Shown in pieces: positions 53,322-63,298 of a stretch of DNA of 64,000 nt (its first letter is position 1; each line of letters opens with the position of its first letter). The stretch is taken from the NCBI RefSeq assembly GCF_013205025.1, contig NZ_JABMLE010000001.1, positions 1,240,001 to 1,304,000 on the forward strand, given 5' to 3'. A program made the position numbers and the translations under genes. Under the pieces are notes generated by a model. That model was not told where the DNA came from, did not search any database, and saw only the letters and a program-made list of their open reading frames with translations. The stretch is from Rathayibacter sp. VKM Ac-2857 (GTDB taxonomy: Bacteria; Actinomycetota; Actinomycetes; Actinomycetales; Microbacteriaceae).

Positions 53322-53723
53322 ATGAGCAGCCTCCCTCCCCTCGTCGTCTCCGCGGTCGCCGTCCTGCGCGAGCGCCGCGTGCTGATGGTGACGGCGCGCG
53401 GGCGCGACGTCGTCTACCTCCCCGGCGGCAAGGTCGACCCGGGCGAGACGAGCGCCGAGGCGGCGGCGCGCGAGACGGAGGAGGAGCTCGGCACCGCGCC
53501 GACGGCGCTGCGCGAGCTCTTCACCGTCCGCACGCAGGCGCACGGCGAGCCGGAGGGCCGCGAGGTGCACATGACCGTCTTCGCCGCGGAGCTCTCCGAG
53601 GAGCCGCGCGCCAGCGGTGAGATCGACGCGCTGCACTGGATCACCGGTGCCGACGCGCACCGCTGCCCGCCCGCCGGGGTCGACACGCTCGCCCGGCTGC
53701 GCGCCCTGGACCTCATCGACTGA
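53322..53723 (+). CDS. Nudix hydrolase
   Basis: Pyrophosphohydrolase of 133 aa. The Nudix box GGKVDPGETSAEAAARETEEELG (about 33-55) has all catalytic Glu. The N-terminal VVSAVAVLRERRVLMVTARGRDVVYLPGG fits MutT-like enzymes acting on nucleotide pyrophosphates. ATG 53322 is used, just past a -10-like CATGAT. The frame upstream to 53250 lacks homology. Substrate unknown. Confidence 0.93.
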   Translation: MSSLPPLVVSAVAVLRERRVLMVTARGRDVVYLPGGKVDPGETSAEAAARETEEELGTAPTALRELFTVRTQAHGEPEGREVHMTVFAAELSEEPRASGEIDALHWITGADAHRCPPAGVDTLARLRALDLID

Positions 53724-53798
53724 GCGGGGCCTCGTCGACTCGACTCGTCGACCGGCGCCGCGTGCGGGCGGGACCGCGCAGGCGGCTAGCCTCGTGGC

Positions 53799-54239
53799 GT
53801 GGAGACGAGACGACGCGCCAGAGACCAGACGAACGGAGGCGACGTTCCGCGCCTGGAAGCGGTGCGGCTGGAGGCCGCGGTGCCGATCCTGAGGATCTTC
53901 TCCGTCGCGAAGGCGGGCGAGTTCTACGTCGACTACCTCGGCTTCACCGTCGACTGGGAGCACCGCGCCGCCCGCGACGCGCCGCTCTACCTGCAGGTCT
54001 CGCGGTCCGGCCTGCGGCTGCACCTGAGCGAGCACCACCGCGACGGGAGCCCCGGATCCGCGGTGCACGTGGCCCTGCGCGGGGTGCGCGAGCTGCACGC
54101 CGAGCTCGACTCGAAGGAGTACCCGTACCTGAACCCGCGGATCACGCGGTCGCCGTTCGGCTTCGCGCTCGATCTGATCGATCCGTTCGGCAACCAGCTG
54201 CGCTTCGCCGAGGCCGCACCGGACGCCGCTAACGGCTGA
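53799..54239 (+). CDS. Glyoxalase/VOC-superfamily (bleomycin-resistance-like) protein
   Basis: Small protein of 146 aa with the beta-alpha-beta-beta-beta VOC fold: AVPILRIFSVAKAGEFYVDYLGFTVDWEH at about 27-55 and RSPFGFALDLIDPFGNQLRFAE near the C-terminus (the D-P-F-G-N-x-L-R-F end). It belongs to the group annotated as glyoxalase-superfamily/bleomycin-resistance proteins; drug binding is not shown. GTG 53799 lies 6 nt after TAGCCT; a later start removing the first 20 charged residues is possible. Confidence 0.83.
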   Translation: METRRRARDQTNGGDVPRLEAVRLEAAVPILRIFSVAKAGEFYVDYLGFTVDWEHRAARDAPLYLQVSRSGLRLHLSEHHRDGSPGSAVHVALRGVRELHAELDSKEYPYLNPRITRSPFGFALDLIDPFGNQLRFAEAAPDAANG

Positions 54240-54307
54240 GCGTCCGCTGGTCAACCGTTCACCGCCTGTCCATCGCTCTCGGATGCAGGTCGCCTAACGT
54301 GGTCGGG

Positions 54308-55915
54308 ATGGTGACTCGGGGGACGACGCGACGACCGGACGAGGTCCGGACGCAGAACGGGCGCGTGCGCGCGCCGCTGCTGTCCACGGCCGCACCCCTC
54401 GTGGTCGGGCTGATCGGCTCGCTCGCGATCCTCGCCGGCTCGCTCTCCGTCGGCTATCTGCCGACCGACTCGCCGATCCGCGCCTGGCCGCTGATCGCGG
54501 CCCTCCGCGCCTCCACCGGCGCGACCGAGCTCGGCGTCGTCGCCGTGGTCGGCGGCGGGATCCTGCTGCTCGTCGCCTGGCTGCGCCTGCGCGCGGTCGC
54601 GCTCGACGACCGCCCCGGATCGGTCCGCGCGATCCTCGTCGCCGCGCTCGCCTGGACCGCTCCGCTGCTGCTCGCGGTGCCGCTGTTCAGCCGCGACATG
54701 TTCTCCTACGTCGCGCAGGGCCGTCTGATGTCGGCCGGGGTGAACCCCTACTCGAGCGGCGTGGCCACCCTGCCCGGCTGGTACGCGCTCGGCGTCGATC
54801 CGCGCTGGGCCGACACTCCCACGCCCTACGGGCCGCTCTACCTGCTCGCGGAGCAGACCGCCGTGCACGTCGCCGGCTGGACCTTCCCCGAGCTCTCGAT
54901 CGCGATGCTCCGCGCGCTCTCCGTCGCCGGAGTCGCGGTCAGCGCCGTCTACGCGCTCCGGCTCGCGCGGCTGCGCGGCCTGTCGGTCCCGCTGACCGCG
55001 TGGACCCTCGTCGCCAATCCGCTGACCCTCGTCCTCTTCGTCGTCGCCGGGCACAACGACTCGGTGATGATCGCGCTGATCCTCGCCTCGCTCTACTACG
55101 GCCACACCGACCGCCGGGTCGCGGCGGTGCTGCTGATGGGCGCCGCGATCGCGGTCAAGCCGGTCGCCGTCATCGCGCTGCCGGTGCTCGCGCTGCTCTG
55201 GCTCCGGCACGACGCGAGTCTGCGCGAGCGGATCCGGGCCTGGGCCTGGAGCGGAGCGGGCGCGCTCGCTGTCGTCGTCGCGATCGGCCTCGCCGCGGGA
55301 GTGGGCGTCGGGTGGATCGGCGCGATGATCGTCCCCGGCTCGATCCTGCACTGGTACGCGCCGATGTCCGCGGTCACCGTCGTGGTCTCGACCGCGGTGC
55401 AGATGACCGGCCACGATCCGGCGGCCGCGATCGCCGTGGTGAAGATGCTCGCCCTCCTCGGCGCCGGCGTGATCGCCGGGGCGCTGATGCTGTCGCGGCG
55501 GGCCATCGATCCGCTCGCCCGCCTGACCGGCGCGCTGCTGGCCTTCGTCACCGCGTCGACCGCGATCCACCCCTGGTACGCGCTCTGGATCCTGCCGATC
55601 GCCGCGCTCTCGCGCCCCTGGCGGAGCACCCACCGGCACCTGGCGGTCTACGCCACGGTCTTCCTGATGTGCGTCACGCTCGCCGAGCCGGTCGACGGCG
55701 GAGGCGGCGCGGTCGACCAGATCCCGGTCCGCGTCGCGACCATCGCCGCGATCGTCGTGATCGGCGTCTACGTGCTGGTGGGCTACTCCGACGAGGAGGA
55801 CGTCGATGCGCGCCGTCTCGTCGGCGCCGTGCCCTTCGGCACCGAGATCCTGCAGCGCCTCAGCGGTGGCCGCCTCGGCACCCCGGCGGCGCTGCGCGTC
55901 CCGGCCCGCAAGTAG
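54308..55915 (+). CDS. mptB: MptB-like polyprenol-phosphomannose mannosyltransferase
   Basis: GT-C glycosyltransferase of 535 aa with about 13 predicted helices, resembling MptB, the alpha-1,6-mannosyltransferase that builds the mannan core of lipomannan-type glycolipids from polyprenyl-phosphomannose. The extracytoplasmic catalytic loop has FSRDMFSYVAQGRLMSAGVNPYSSGV (about 130-155, Asp in RDM) and PTPYGPLYLLAEQTA. The short polar C-terminal tail is cytoplasmic. ATG 54308 lies 7 nt after TAACGT; GTG 54299 would place the start inside that hexamer. REP arrays follow the stop. Confidence 0.87.
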   Translation: MVTRGTTRRPDEVRTQNGRVRAPLLSTAAPLVVGLIGSLAILAGSLSVGYLPTDSPIRAWPLIAALRASTGATELGVVAVVGGGILLLVAWLRLRAVALDDRPGSVRAILVAALAWTAPLLLAVPLFSRDMFSYVAQGRLMSAGVNPYSSGVATLPGWYALGVDPRWADTPTPYGPLYLLAEQTAVHVAGWTFPELSIAMLRALSVAGVAVSAVYALRLARLRGLSVPLTAWTLVANPLTLVLFVVAGHNDSVMIALILASLYYGHTDRRVAAVLLMGAAIAVKPVAVIALPVLALLWLRHDASLRERIRAWAWSGAGALAVVVAIGLAAGVGVGWIGAMIVPGSILHWYAPMSAVTVVVSTAVQMTGHDPAAAIAVVKMLALLGAGVIAGALMLSRRAIDPLARLTGALLAFVTASTAIHPWYALWILPIAALSRPWRSTHRHLAVYATVFLMCVTLAEPVDGGGGAVDQIPVRVATIAAIVVIGVYVLVGYSDEEDVDARRLVGAVPFGTEILQRLSGGRLGTPAALRVPARK

Positions 55916-55933
55916 AGCCGGCCTCGCCTTCCC

Positions 55934-56061
55934 CTGCTGGTCGAGTAGCCCCGCGAAGGCGTATCGAGACCCGCCGTCACCAGCAGGGCGGGTCTGCCGA
56001 CTCGGCGTCTGACGGTGGTGGATCTCGATACGCCCGCTCCGCGGGCTATTCGATCAGCATG
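55934..56061. repeat. REP composite: A unit (+), B unit (-)
   Basis: A unit 55934-55971 with an impaired stem (GCCCC-GCGAA-GGC), centre, B unit 56021-56061 (GCTATTCG in place of GCTACTCG). It begins 19 bp after the mptB stop and starts an array of four. Confidence 0.87.
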
Positions 56062-56066
56062 CAGGT

Positions 56067-56195
56067 CATGCTGGTCGAGTAGCCCCGCAGGGGCGTATCG
56101 AGACCCACCACCACCAGCAGAGCGGGTCTGCAGACTCGCGTTCGGAGGGTGGTGGATCTCGATACACCCGCTCCGCGGGCTACTCGATCAGCATG
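56067..56195. repeat. REP composite, first of an exact tandem pair
   Basis: Complete A (+) and B (-) units with a GTCTGCAGAC centre. With the 5-bp spacer CAGGT (56062-56066) it forms a 134-bp unit that is repeated without a single change at 56196-56329. Confidence 0.92.
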
Positions 56196-56200
56196 CAGGT

Positions 56201-56329
56201 CATGCTGGTCGAGTAGCCCCGCAGGGGCGTATCGAGACCCACCACCACCAGCAGAGCGGGTCTGCAGACTCGCGTTCGGAGGGTGGTGGATCTCGATACA
56301 CCCGCTCCGCGGGCTACTCGATCAGCATG
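56201..56329. repeat. REP composite, second of an exact tandem pair
   Basis: Identical over 129 bp to 56067-56195, including a shared variant (GATACACCCG for GATACGCCCG) in the B unit. The exact identity indicates a very recent duplication. Confidence 0.92.
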
Positions 56330-56390
56330 TGGACGCGCCCGCGCGAGCAGGGCGGTGTCTCCTAGAGGGACAGCTCGCGCCGCGCTCCTT

Positions 56391-56429
56391 CATGCTGGTC
56401 GAGTAGCCCCGCAGGGGCGTATCGAGACC
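56391..56429 (+). repeat. REP A unit next to a gene stop
   Basis: Single A unit (stem GCCCC-GCA-GGGGC), ending 21 bp before the stop codon of the small acidic protein on the opposite strand. Between 56330 and 56390 no feature is visible. Confidence 0.88.
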
Positions 56430-56450
56430 CGCCGTGCTCAGCCGGGCAGG

Positions 56451-56705
56451 TCAGGCGCCGTCGGGCTTTCTCGCGCGGCGCTCGAGGGCCGCCTGCGCCG
56501 CGGCGGCCGCGGTGTCCTTCCCGGTGCGCCCGAGGACGCCCGAGAGCGAGGAGAGCCAGTCGGAGTCGTCGTGCCGGTCGGCGACGGCGTCCGCGAACAG
56601 CGGCAGCTCGCTCCGGGTGGCGTGGATCGCGTAGTCCTCACGGCTGTACTCCGGAGTCTCGTCATCCGGTGTCGCGGCGTCGTCGTCGCGGTCGTCCTGA
56701 GTCAT
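56451..56705 (-). CDS. Small acidic hypothetical protein
   Basis: Protein of 84 aa, strongly acidic at the N-terminus (TQDDRDDDAATPDDETPEYSREDYAIHATRSELPLFADAVADRHDD) and Ala/Arg-rich at the C-terminus. No recognised domain. The gene ends 54 bp upstream of the hspR end on the same strand and may be transcribed separately; GGAGAG lies before the ATG at 56703-56705. Unknown function; possibly specific to close relatives. Confidence 0.6.
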   Translation of the reverse strand: MTQDDRDDDAATPDDETPEYSREDYAIHATRSELPLFADAVADRHDDSDWLSSLSGVLGRTGKDTAAAAAQAALERRARKPDGA

Positions 56706-56759
56706 GGCGCCCTCTCCGCGGCCCGGTCCGTTCCGGGCACTCCGTCAGGCTAGCCGTGC

Positions 56760-57200
56760 TCAGGGGGTGGCGTCGCCCCCGTCGCCACCGCGCGGCAGCG
56801 GACGCCAGACGACGAGCTCGGTCCGCCGCTGAGCGCGCGTGCCGTGCCGGAGCGTGACGACGTCGCCCTCGAGGCCCGCGGCGAAGACCCGGCGGCCCGG
56901 GCGGTTGAGCAGCTCGTCGGCCAGCGCGGACTCGAGCTCGCGCACCCGCTGCGACAGCGAGAGCACCTGGTTCTCGAGCTGGAGGATGCGGGCGATGCCC
57001 TCGAGCGAGACGCCCTCGGAGGAGAGCCGGGCGACCTCGCGCAGCTGCACGACGTCGCGCATCGAGTACCGCCGCGACTTGCCGGCCGTGCGCGTGGGGC
57101 GCACCAGGCCGAGCCGGTCGTACTGGCGCAGCGTCTGCGGGTGCATGCCGGCCAGGTCGGCGGCGACCGCGATCGCGAACACCGGGGTGCTCTCGTCCAC
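56760..57200 (-). CDS. hspR: HspR-type MerR-family heat-shock repressor
   Basis: Repressor of 146 aa. MerR-type winged helix: FAIAVAADLAGMHPQTLRQYDRLGLVRPTRTAGKSRRYSMRDVVQL (about 8-55), the HspR signature; then a coiled-coil (LEGIARILQLENQVLSLSQRVRELESALADEL). HspR binds HAIR sites with DnaK as co-repressor; two such sites lie upstream of dnaK here. GTG 57198-57200 has a GGAGGAGA ribosome site. Last gene of the heat-shock operon. Confidence 0.93.
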   Translation of the reverse strand: MDESTPVFAIAVAADLAGMHPQTLRQYDRLGLVRPTRTAGKSRRYSMRDVVQLREVARLSSEGVSLEGIARILQLENQVLSLSQRVRELESALADELLNRPGRRVFAAGLEGDVVTLRHGTRAQRRTELVVWRPLPRGGDGGDATP

Positions 57201-57238
57201 GTCTCCTCCTCTCCGGCCGGACCGCACGGCCCGGACCG

Positions 57239-58237
57239 CTAGTAGCGGGCCTTCTCCAGGATGTCGTCGCGCGGGTTGTCCGACGGCTCGGCGGCCGCGT
57301 AGGCCTCGAGCGCGTCGCGCGCCGCGCCGGACAGGTGGTCGGGCACCGCGACCTGGATCTCGGCGAGCAGGTCGCCCGTGCCCTTGCCAGTCGCGACCCC
57401 GCGGCCCTTTACGCGCAGCACGCGGCCGCTCGGGGTGCCGGGGGCGACGCGCAGCTTGACCGGGTCGCCGCCGAGGGTCGGCACCTCGATCGTCGCGCCG
57501 AAGACGGCCTCGACGAAGGTGACGGGGACGGTGACGCGCAGGTTCAGTCCGTCGCGCTCGAAGACGGGGTGCTTGCGCACGGCGACGGTGAGCACGAGGT
57601 CGCCGGGCTCGCCGCCGTCGGGGCTCGGGCGGCCCTTGCCGCGGACGCGGATCTTCTGCTGGTCGGCGACGCCGGCGGGGATCCGGACGGAGAGCGCGCG
57701 GCCCTCGCCGGTCTGCAGCTGCACGGTGTCGCCCTGGGTGGCGGTGCGGAAGTCGATGGTGGTGCTGGCGGTGACGTCGGCGCCCTTCTGCGGGCCGCCG
57801 AAGCCGCGGTAGCCGCCGCTGGGCTGGCCGAAGCGGCCGCCGCCCGCGCTGCCGAACATGCCGCCGAGGATGTCCTCGAAGCCGGCGGGCGGACCCTGCT
57901 GGGTGCTGTACGAGGTGCGGCCGCCGCCGCCCTGGTTGAAGACGTTGCCGAACACGTCGTCGAAGCCGCCGGGCTGGCCGCCGGCGGTGAAGCGGGCGCC
58001 GGAGCCCATCGCGCGGATCTGGTCGTACTCCTTGCGGTGCTCGGCGTCGGAGAGGACGGTGTACGCCTCGCTGATCTCCTTGAAACGCGCCTCGGCCTTC
58101 GCGTCCCCCGGGTTGGAGTCGGGGTGGAACTGCCGAGCGAGCTTGCGGTAGGTCTTCTTGAGGTCCGCCGCGGAGACGTCCTTCGAGACACCGAGGACCT
58201 TGTAGAAGTCCTTGTCGAACCAATCCTGGCTGGCCAT
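57239..58237 (-). CDS. dnaJ (cbpA-like): DnaJ-type co-chaperone lacking the zinc finger
   Basis: J-domain protein of 332 aa: J domain 1-70 with the HPD motif in ARQFHPDSNPGD, Gly/Phe-rich linker (about 75-140, with FGGMFGSAGGGRFGQPSGGYRGFGG-like stretches), then the two beta-domain substrate part (about 150-320). The CxxCxGxG zinc-finger repeats of canonical DnaJ are absent and no Cys occurs here, so it has the CbpA/DnaJB plan. Encoded between grpE and hspR, where actinobacteria usually carry DnaJ1. A strong hairpin (58294-58326) precedes it. Confidence 0.93.
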   Translation of the reverse strand: MASQDWFDKDFYKVLGVSKDVSAADLKKTYRKLARQFHPDSNPGDAKAEARFKEISEAYTVLSDAEHRKEYDQIRAMGSGARFTAGGQPGGFDDVFGNVFNQGGGGRTSYSTQQGPPAGFEDILGGMFGSAGGGRFGQPSGGYRGFGGPQKGADVTASTTIDFRTATQGDTVQLQTGEGRALSVRIPAGVADQQKIRVRGKGRPSPDGGEPGDLVLTVAVRKHPVFERDGLNLRVTVPVTFVEAVFGATIEVPTLGGDPVKLRVAPGTPSGRVLRVKGRGVATGKGTGDLLAEIQVAVPDHLSGAARDALEAYAAAEPSDNPRDDILEKARY

Positions 58238-58293
58238 GCGCCTCTTCCTGTGTCGTGATGCGACTGTCGTCGTGCGGTGCCGCTCAGCGCCCG

Positions 58294-58326
58294 GCAGGGG
58301 CCGCCCGTGATCGGGACGGCCCCTGC
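58294..58326 (-). terminator. Intra-operon hairpin between grpE and dnaJ
   Basis: Perfect 10-bp stem (58294-58303 / 58317-58326, GCAGGGGCCG / CGGCCCCTGC) extended by CCCG/CGGG in the loop. In the 126-bp gap between the grpE stop and the dnaJ start. It may be a partial terminator or mRNA-processing site that lowers dnaJ-hspR relative to dnaK-grpE. Confidence 0.75.
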
Positions 58327-58363
58327 TCGGGAGCGGAGGCTCCGCGGTGCTGCGGGAGGTGGG

Positions 58364-58978
58364 TCAGTCGGCGGGGACCGCGACGACCACCTTGGCGGCG
58401 CGCAGCAGCGATCCGCCGAGGTAGTAGCCCGACTCGACGACGTCCGCGACCGTGGAGGTCTCGGCGCCGGGAGTGGGCTGCTGGAAGATCGCCTCGTGGA
58501 TGTTCGGGTCGAACAGATCGCCCACGGCGCCCGTCTTCACCAGCCCGAGCTTCTCGATGCCGCCGCGCAGCTTCTGCGCGATGGCGGTGAAGGGACCGCC
58601 CTCGGCGAGATCGCCGTGCTTCTCGGCGCGGTCGATGTCGTCGAGCACGGGGAGGATGACCTTCACCGCGTCGCCGATCGCCCGCTCCTTGTCGACCTGG
58701 CGGTTCGACTCGGTGCGCTTGCGGTAGTTCGCGTACTCCGCGGTGACCCGCTGGAGGTCGGCGAGGTGCTCGGCCGCGAGCGTCTCGGCGTCGGACTGAC
58801 CGGAGAGGAACGAGAGGTCGGCGTCGGAGAGCGTCGTCTCGACGTCGGGACCCTCAGCCTCGATCAGGCCCTCGGTGTCCTGGGCGGACTCGGCCGCCTC
58901 GGCACCGCTGGTCTCGGAGACGCCGGCCGGCTCGTCCTCGGGCACGCCGTTGTCCGGCTCCTGGTTGTGCTTCCCCAT
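58364..58978 (-). CDS. grpE: Nucleotide exchange factor GrpE
   Basis: Co-chaperone of 204 aa that releases ADP from DnaK. Acidic N-terminus (about 1-60), long coiled-coil with LADLQRVTAEYANYRKRTESNRQ (about 70-95) and C-terminal beta domain with the family signature PNIHEAIFQQP ... VADVVESGYYLGGSLLRAAKVVVA. It starts 2 bp after the dnaK stop, so the two are co-translated. Confidence 0.96.
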   Translation of the reverse strand: MGKHNQEPDNGVPEDEPAGVSETSGAEAAESAQDTEGLIEAEGPDVETTLSDADLSFLSGQSDAETLAAEHLADLQRVTAEYANYRKRTESNRQVDKERAIGDAVKVILPVLDDIDRAEKHGDLAEGGPFTAIAQKLRGGIEKLGLVKTGAVGDLFDPNIHEAIFQQPTPGAETSTVADVVESGYYLGGSLLRAAKVVVAVPAD

Positions 58979-58980
58979 CG

Positions 58981-60843
<1,863 letters not shown>

Positions 60844-60922
60844 ATGCGTGTTTCTCCTTCGCGAGCGGCCGTCGGGCCGCCCCTCACTGGTGGATCTTCT
60901 GCGGGAAAGTCGTCTGCGGGGA

Positions 60923-60943
60923 GTTGAGTCCCGCAGGCTCAAG
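60923..60943 (-). promoter_or_regulatory. HAIR operator 1 upstream of dnaK
   Basis: Read on the minus strand CTTGAGC-N7-ACTCAAC, one mismatch per arm side from the HAIR consensus CTTGAGT-N7-ACTCAAG, 80 bp upstream of the dnaK start and just after the -10. The HspR gene lies at the end of the same operon. Confidence 0.88.
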
Positions 60944-60969
60944 TTTACGCATCGGCTGCGGGGAGTCAA
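60942..60969 (-). promoter_or_regulatory. Promoter of the dnaK operon
   Basis: On the minus strand -35 TTGACT (60964-60969) and -10 TAAACT (60942-60947) are separated by 16 bp, close to the vegetative consensus. HAIR 1 overlaps the end of the -10 and HAIR 2 lies 16 bp upstream of the -35, an arrangement suited to repression. Confidence 0.75.
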
Positions 60970-60984
60970 GTCGAGGACGGCAGA

Positions 60985-61005
60985 CCTGAGTCGACCCGGC
61001 TCAAC
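60985..61005 (-). promoter_or_regulatory. HAIR operator 2 upstream of dnaK
   Basis: Minus-strand reading GTTGAGC-N7-ACTCAGG, a weaker HAIR match with the same 7-bp spacing. It is also 62 bp upstream of the divergent MFS gene start, so it might affect that gene as well. Confidence 0.75.
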
Positions 61006-61066
61006 TCTCAGGCTGCGGAAAGCGCCACGCTACCCGCCGGTCTCCCGGGCCCCCTACGGTGAGTGC

Positions 61067-62401
61067 ATGACCGCGAGCGCCAGCATCCGCCCCCGCACCG
61101 GCCGCTGGCCCGTCCTCGCCTGGGGGCTGTGGGACTGGGGCAGCGCCGCCTTCAACGCCGTCGTCACGACGTTCGTCTTCACCGTCTACCTCACCACCGA
61201 CGGCCTCTTCGGCACGCCGAGCGGCGTCTCGGCGGCGCTCGGCTGGACCCTCGCGGGTGCCGGAGTGGTCGTCGCGCTGATCGCCCCCGTCACCGGGCGC
61301 CGCGCCGACCTGGGCGGGCGCCGGCGCCGCTGGCTCGGCCTGCACTCCGCGGTGGTCGTCGTCTGCATCCTGCTGATGTTCTTCGTCCGCCCCGACCCGG
61401 CCTTCCTCTGGCTCGGGCTGGGGCTCCTCGCCGTCGGCACGGTCTTCTTCGAATTCGCGAGCGTCAACTACAACGCGATGCTCAGCCAGGTCTCCTCCCG
61501 GGCGAGCGTCGGGCGCGTGTCGGGCTTCGGCTGGGGCATGGGCTACGTCGGCGGCATCGCGCTGCTGCTCGTCCTCTACTTCGGCTTCATCTCCCCCGGG
61601 GTCGGGCTCTTCGGCGTCACCGGCGAGGACGGCCTGGACGTCCGCGTCTCGATCCTGCTCGCCGGGATCTGGTTCGCGGTCTTCGCGCTGCCGGTGCTGT
61701 TCGCGGTGCCGGAGCTCCCGGGGCAGGCCGGCGGCGTCGAGCGGGTGAGCGTGGTCGAGTCCTACCGCGCGCTCTTCCGCCAGATCGGGGCGCTCCGCCG
61801 CGAGAGCCCGACCACGCTCGCCTTCCTGCTCGCGAGCGCCGTCTTCCGCGACGGGCTGACCGGCGTCTTCACCTTCGGCGGCGTCCTCGCGCAGGGCACC
61901 TTCGGCTTCACCCCGGGCCAGGTCATCCTCTTCGCGATCGCGGCGAACATCGTCGCCGGAGTCGCCACCATCGCGGTCGGCGCGCTCGACGACCGGCTCG
62001 GCCCCAAGTCCGTCATCGTCGCCTCGCTGATCGGGCTGATCGTCTGCGGCGGCGCCGTCTTCGTCCTGCACGACGCCGGCCCGACCGCGTTCTGGGTCTT
62101 CGGCCTGCTGCTCTGCCTCTTCGTCGGCCCCGCGCAGTCGGCGAGCCGCAGCTACCTCTCCCGCCTGATCCCGGAGGGCCGCGAGGGCGAGATCTTCGGC
62201 CTCTACGCCACGACCGGTCGCGCGGCGTCGTTCCTCGCGCCCGCCGCCTTCGCCGCCGCGGTCTCGATCGCCGCGGGGGTCTCCGGCGACGCCGACGTGC
62301 AGTACTGGGGCATCCTCGGGCTCGTCGTGGTGCTGGCCGCGGGTCTCGCCCTGCTGCTGCCGGTCAAGACGCCGGCGGCCGCGGCCGCGCAGCGCGACTG
62401 A
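61067..62401 (+). CDS. MFS transporter, UMF1 (Atg22-like) family
   Basis: Membrane protein of 444 aa with 12 predicted helices and the Atg22/UMF1 signature VLAWGLWDWGSAAFNAVVTTFVFTVYLT (about 15-42), then SSRASVGRVSGFGWGMGYVGGIALLL. In bacteria UMF1 proteins are of unknown substrate, suspected to export amino acids or similar small molecules. ATG 61067 lies 6 nt after TACGGT; the frame open back to 60494 is a shadow of dnaK. Divergent from dnaK. Confidence 0.9.
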   Translation: MTASASIRPRTGRWPVLAWGLWDWGSAAFNAVVTTFVFTVYLTTDGLFGTPSGVSAALGWTLAGAGVVVALIAPVTGRRADLGGRRRRWLGLHSAVVVVCILLMFFVRPDPAFLWLGLGLLAVGTVFFEFASVNYNAMLSQVSSRASVGRVSGFGWGMGYVGGIALLLVLYFGFISPGVGLFGVTGEDGLDVRVSILLAGIWFAVFALPVLFAVPELPGQAGGVERVSVVESYRALFRQIGALRRESPTTLAFLLASAVFRDGLTGVFTFGGVLAQGTFGFTPGQVILFAIAANIVAGVATIAVGALDDRLGPKSVIVASLIGLIVCGGAVFVLHDAGPTAFWVFGLLLCLFVGPAQSASRSYLSRLIPEGREGEIFGLYATTGRAASFLAPAAFAAAVSIAAGVSGDADVQYWGILGLVVVLAAGLALLLPVKTPAAAAAQRD

Positions 62402-62434
62402 TCAGGCCGGCTTCGATCAGGTCGTACGCCTCGA

Positions 62435-63298
62435 TCAGGTCGCGAGCCAGAACACGATCAGCAGCAGCGTCACCAGGAACCCGGTGAGGAAGTTCAGCGC
62501 GAGGAACCGCTTCCAGCCGGCGTTCGCGCGCTCGGCCTGCTCGTCGGTCAGCGAGCGGTACGGCCAGATGCTCACCGCGTACGGGATCGCCAGCAGCGCG
62601 GCGAGGGTCCCCGGCCAGGGCAGCAGCAGCAGCAGCAGGCCGCTCGCGACATAGGCGGCGATCGCGAACCGCGTGGTCGCCTTCGCGCCGATGACGGTCG
62701 CGATCGAGCCGATGCCGCCGGCCCGGTCGGCCAGGATGTCCTGCACCGCCCCGAAGGCGTGGCTCGCGATCCCCCAGAGGAAGAACGCGATCAGCAGGGC
62801 CCAGAGACCCGGGGTCAGCACGGTGCCCGCGAGCGCGATGCCGTAGACCGCGGGGCTGACGAAGTGCGTCGCCGAGGTGAGCGAGTCGACGAACGGCCGC
62901 TCCTTGAAGCGCAGCCCGGGCGCGCTGTACGCGATGACGGCGAAAACGCTGATCGCCAGCACCAGCCAGGACAGCGGCGAGCCGAGCAGCACGAGCGCGA
63001 TCAGGAACGGGACGTTCGTCGCCACCGCCGCGATCAGCGTCGCGCGGTGCTCGCTCCGATCGAGGACCGCGCCCTCGACCCCGCCCTTGCGCGGGTTCCG
63101 CAGGTCGGACTCGTAGTCGAAGACGTCGTTGATCCCGTACATCGCGAGGTTGTAGGGGATCAGGAAGTAGAGGGTGCCGAGCACGAAGGCGAGGTCGATC
63201 TCGCGGGTGGTCAGCAGGTAGGCCGCGGCGAACGGGTACGCGGTGTTGACCCAGCTCAGCGGGCGGCTCGAGACGAACAGCGCGCGCAGCCGGTTCAT
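62435..63298 (-). CDS. crtEb: Lycopene elongase, UbiA-family prenyltransferase
   Basis: Membrane prenyltransferase of 287 aa with eight to nine helices and the two Asp-rich motifs NDVFDYESDLRNPRKGG (about 57-73) and QDILADRAGGIGSIATVIG. With CrtYe/CrtYf it adds C5 units to lycopene, giving C50 carotenoids such as flavuxanthin/decaprenoxanthin or sarcinaxanthin. ATG 63296-63298 overlaps the crtYf stop (ATGA). Last gene of the carotenoid operon. Confidence 0.94.
   Translation of the reverse strand: MNRLRALFVSSRPLSWVNTAYPFAAAYLLTTREIDLAFVLGTLYFLIPYNLAMYGINDVFDYESDLRNPRKGGVEGAVLDRSEHRATLIAAVATNVPFLIALVLLGSPLSWLVLAISVFAVIAYSAPGLRFKERPFVDSLTSATHFVSPAVYGIALAGTVLTPGLWALLIAFFLWGIASHAFGAVQDILADRAGGIGSIATVIGAKATTRFAIAAYVASGLLLLLLPWPGTLAALLAIPYAVSIWPYRSLTDEQAERANAGWKRFLALNFLTGFLVTLLLIVFWLAT

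Noticed and set aside
56067-56329. CRISPR array
   Set aside because: The 134-bp exact tandem repeat has no variable spacers of 30-40 bp; it is a duplicated REP composite. No cas gene is present.
55934-56429. Short frames encoding MVDLDTPAPRATRSA-like peptides in the repeat regions
   Set aside because: These are translations of the REP hairpins themselves, appear in many orientations, and are broken wherever the repeat ends; not genes.
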